From: DATJPD01 sp036394195
GTDB lineage: Bacteria > Pseudomonadota > Alphaproteobacteria > CACIAM-22H2
Length of the DNA: 10,742 nucleotides
Assembly: GCA_036394195.1 (NCBI GenBank)
Contig: DASWFO010000229.1
Location: 1-10,742 of the forward strand
Direction: 5' to 3'
Shown piece after piece: positions 5,634 to 10,742 of this stretch. Each line of letters starts with the position of its first letter. The first letter of the stretch is position 1. The position numbers and the translations under genes were made by a program. The notes beneath the pieces are model-generated. The model saw nothing but the letters and a program-made list of their open reading frames with translations. It had not been told where the DNA came from and ran no database searches.

Positions 5634-7385
5634 TTAGCCGCGCGGGATCGAGGTCCCGGTCTTGCGCTGCTCGAAACTGACCAGGTTCGAATCCCCGGGC
5701 TGCGGCGCGTCAATCTGCGAGGCGCCGTCGAGGGTCTCGCGGATGGCGCGGGCGAGCTCGTCCTGGCGGTACGGCTTGCGCAGCAGGGCCATGTCGCCGC
5801 CGGAATTGCCCTGGCGGGGGGCTCGGGGGTATCCCGACGTTAGCAGCACCTTCATGCCCGGACAGACCGCGGACGCACGCCTGGCCAGCTCGTCACCTGG
5901 CATCCCGTTCGGCATGGCAACGTCGCTGAAGAGAAGGTCCGTGCGCTCGCCGTTCTTCAACAGGGCCAGGGCGGCCACGCCGTCGCTGGCCGTGAGCACG
6001 CGATAGCCCAGCGAGCGCAGATTCTCGGCGACGATCGTCTGCACGTCCTCGTCGTCTTCGACCACCAGAATCGTCTCCGACCGGTCAGCCGCCTGCGGCA
6101 CCGAGGCCGCGCCGTGCTTCTCGGACGCGGCCGGGACGCCTTCGCACACCGGCAGGAAGAGCTGCACCGTCGTCCCCACGCCGACGTCCGACGCCAGCTG
6201 GACGAATCCGCCCGATTGCTTGGCGAAGCCGTAGACCTGCGACAATCCGAGGCCGCTGCCGGTGCCGAACTCCTTCGTGGTGAAGAACGGCTCGAAGGCG
6301 CGCGACAGAACATCGGAGGGCATGCCAGAACCGGTGTCGGAGACCTTGATGCAGACATAGGGCCCGGGCGCCACGTCGGGATCGATCGCCGTGTAGCTCT
6401 GGCCAAGCACCACGTTGGACGTCTCGATCGTGATCCTGCCGCCCGATGCCGGCATCGCGTCACGGGCGTTGATGACGAGGTTCATCAGCGCCGACATGAG
6501 CTGCGAGCTGTCGATCTTCGATGTGTTCAAGGCCGGGCTGAGCTGCATCTGCATCTCGACCGTGTCGCCGGCGGCGCGCCGCAGGAGATCGCTGAATTCG
6601 TCGATCGCGCGGTTCACGTCGACCGTCTCCGGCCGAAGGATCTGGCGGCGGGCGAACGCCAGCAGCGACTGCGTCAGCTGCGCGCCGCGCCGGACCGCCC
6701 GGTGCCCGGCGTCGATCAGCTTCTTGGCGGCATCGCTGCTCACATGGCGCGTCAGAAGATCGAGATTACCGGCGATGGCCATCAGAAGGTTGTTGAAATC
6801 ATGGGCCACGCCGCCGGTCAGCTGTCCCACCGCCTCGAGCTTCTGCGCCTGATGCAGTCGTTGGTTGGCGGCGTCGAGTTCGCGGGTGCGCTGCTCGACG
6901 CGCTGCTCGAGGTCGGCGTTGGTCTGTGCGAGTTCGGCCGTGCGTTCGGCCACGCGATGCTCGAGCTCCGCGTTCAGAGTCTCGAGCTGGCGCGTCTTAC
7001 GAAACAACTCGCAGAAGATCCGCACCTTCGCGCGCATCAGGTCGGGGACGATCGGCACCGGAATGTAGTCGACCGCGCCGTGCTGATAGCCCTTCAGGCG
7101 GTCGACGTCGGTCATGGCGATCGCCGACACGAAGATGATCGCCGTCTTCTGGAACCGCGGATGATCGCGGATCATCTGCGCCAACTCGAAGCCGTCGAGA
7201 TTGGGCATGACGACGTCGATCAGGATGACGGCGATCTCGTTCTTCAGCAGGTATTCCAGCGCCTCGGTGCCCGACCCGGCTTTGATGAGATTCTCTCCCA
7301 GCTCGCCGAGGATCGCCTCGTAGCTGAGCAGCTTTCCCGGCTGATCGTCCACGAGGAGGATATTGACGCGTTCTGCGGCGTTCAT
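5634..7385 (-). CDS. REC-coiled coil-HisKA-HATPase-REC hybrid histidine kinase
   Basis: This 583-residue cytoplasmic protein has no membrane segment. The N-terminal receiver (7-125) has acidic pair D13/D14, phospho-acceptor D57 (LIDVVMPNLDG) and S87, but the switch-lysine position holds V110 (DYIPVPI). A heptad-like coil follows (130-180, two copies of an LExRVxxRTxEL pattern). HisKA has H195 (GGVAHDFNNLL). The ATPase has N306 (NLVINARDAM), G1 DTGSGM (350-355) and G2 GTGSGLGL (374-381). The C-terminal receiver (438-555) is complete, with D444/D445, D488 (LLFSDVAMPNG), T516 and K537 (RKPY). The N-terminal receiver suggests control by phosphorylation from another kinase, followed by His-to-Asp transfer to its own or another receiver. 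Its ATG lies 33 nt after the stop of the large kinase, so the two are very likely one operon and functional partners. The ribosome site is modest (AGGGGAAAACGAGACCAGC before ATG). Confidence 0.93.
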   Translation of the reverse strand: MNAAERVNILLVDDQPGKLLSYEAILGELGENLIKAGSGTEALEYLLKNEIAVILIDVVMPNLDGFELAQMIRDHPRFQKTAIIFVSAIAMTDVDRLKGYQHGAVDYIPVPIVPDLMRAKVRIFCELFRKTRQLETLNAELEHRVAERTAELAQTNADLEQRVEQRTRELDAANQRLHQAQKLEAVGQLTGGVAHDFNNLLMAIAGNLDLLTRHVSSDAAKKLIDAGHRAVRRGAQLTQSLLAFARRQILRPETVDVNRAIDEFSDLLRRAAGDTVEMQMQLSPALNTSKIDSSQLMSALMNLVINARDAMPASGGRITIETSNVVLGQSYTAIDPDVAPGPYVCIKVSDTGSGMPSDVLSRAFEPFFTTKEFGTGSGLGLSQVYGFAKQSGGFVQLASDVGVGTTVQLFLPVCEGVPAASEKHGAASVPQAADRSETILVVEDDEDVQTIVAENLRSLGYRVLTASDGVAALALLKNGERTDLLFSDVAMPNGMPGDELARRASAVCPGMKVLLTSGYPRAPRQGNSGGDMALLRKPYRQDELARAIRETLDGASQIDAPQPGDSNLVSFEQRKTGTSIPRG

Positions 7386-7418
7386 GCTGGTCTCGTTTTC
7401 CCCTGTTCCTCGGCCGAC

Positions 7419-10742
<3,324 letters not shown>

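Overview
This is a GC-rich window from what looks like an alphaproteobacterium, probably Hyphomicrobiales/Bradyrhizobium-like or Rhodospirillales. The evidence is the high GC at third codon positions, a Bug-type solute-binding protein next to a xanthine-dehydrogenase-family subunit, palindromic intergenic elements with ATGGAT...ATGACG borders, and a tandem-HAMP hybrid kinase next to a REC-HisKA-REC kinase. The lineage is inferred from gene style, not from a marker gene.

Left half (1-4937, + strand): a catabolic-looking gene set. A UbiD-family prenyl-FMN decarboxylase, cut by the left edge, is followed by a 184-bp gap holding two palindromic elements in inverted orientation. Next come a molybdopterin-binding large subunit of the xanthine dehydrogenase/CO dehydrogenase family and, 13 nt later behind a strong Shine-Dalgarno, an exported Bug/TctC-type binding protein. 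A plausible reading is uptake of an organic acid, hydroxylation by a molybdenum enzyme and decarboxylation by the UbiD enzyme. The substrate cannot be read from the sequence, and the iron-sulfur and FAD subunits expected beside the molybdenum subunit are not in the window.

Right half (10742-4957, - strand): a signalling set read right to left. First is a very large hybrid histidine kinase, cut by the right edge. It has tandem HAMP repeats with a 92-residue period like fungal Nik1-type kinases, then GAF, coiled coil, HisKA, HATPase and three receiver domains. After 33 nt comes a second hybrid kinase (REC-coiled coil-HisKA-HATPase-REC), a likely hairpin terminator, and then a small lipoprotein of the DUF3568 type with a lysine-alternating C-terminal tail. 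Together the two kinases carry five receivers and two histidine-kinase cores, but no Hpt domain and no DNA-binding output.

The two halves converge, with only 19 nt between the stop codons of the binding protein and the lipoprotein. I see no tRNA, rRNA, CRISPR array, insertion sequence or phage gene, and no non-coding stretch longer than 184 bp. The architecture resembles known families. The points most worth a second look are the altered UbiD active-site neighbourhood, the molybdenum subunit without partners, the receiver domain lacking its switch lysine, the five-receiver phosphorelay without an output, the inverted palindrome pair and the lysine-rich lipoprotein tail.
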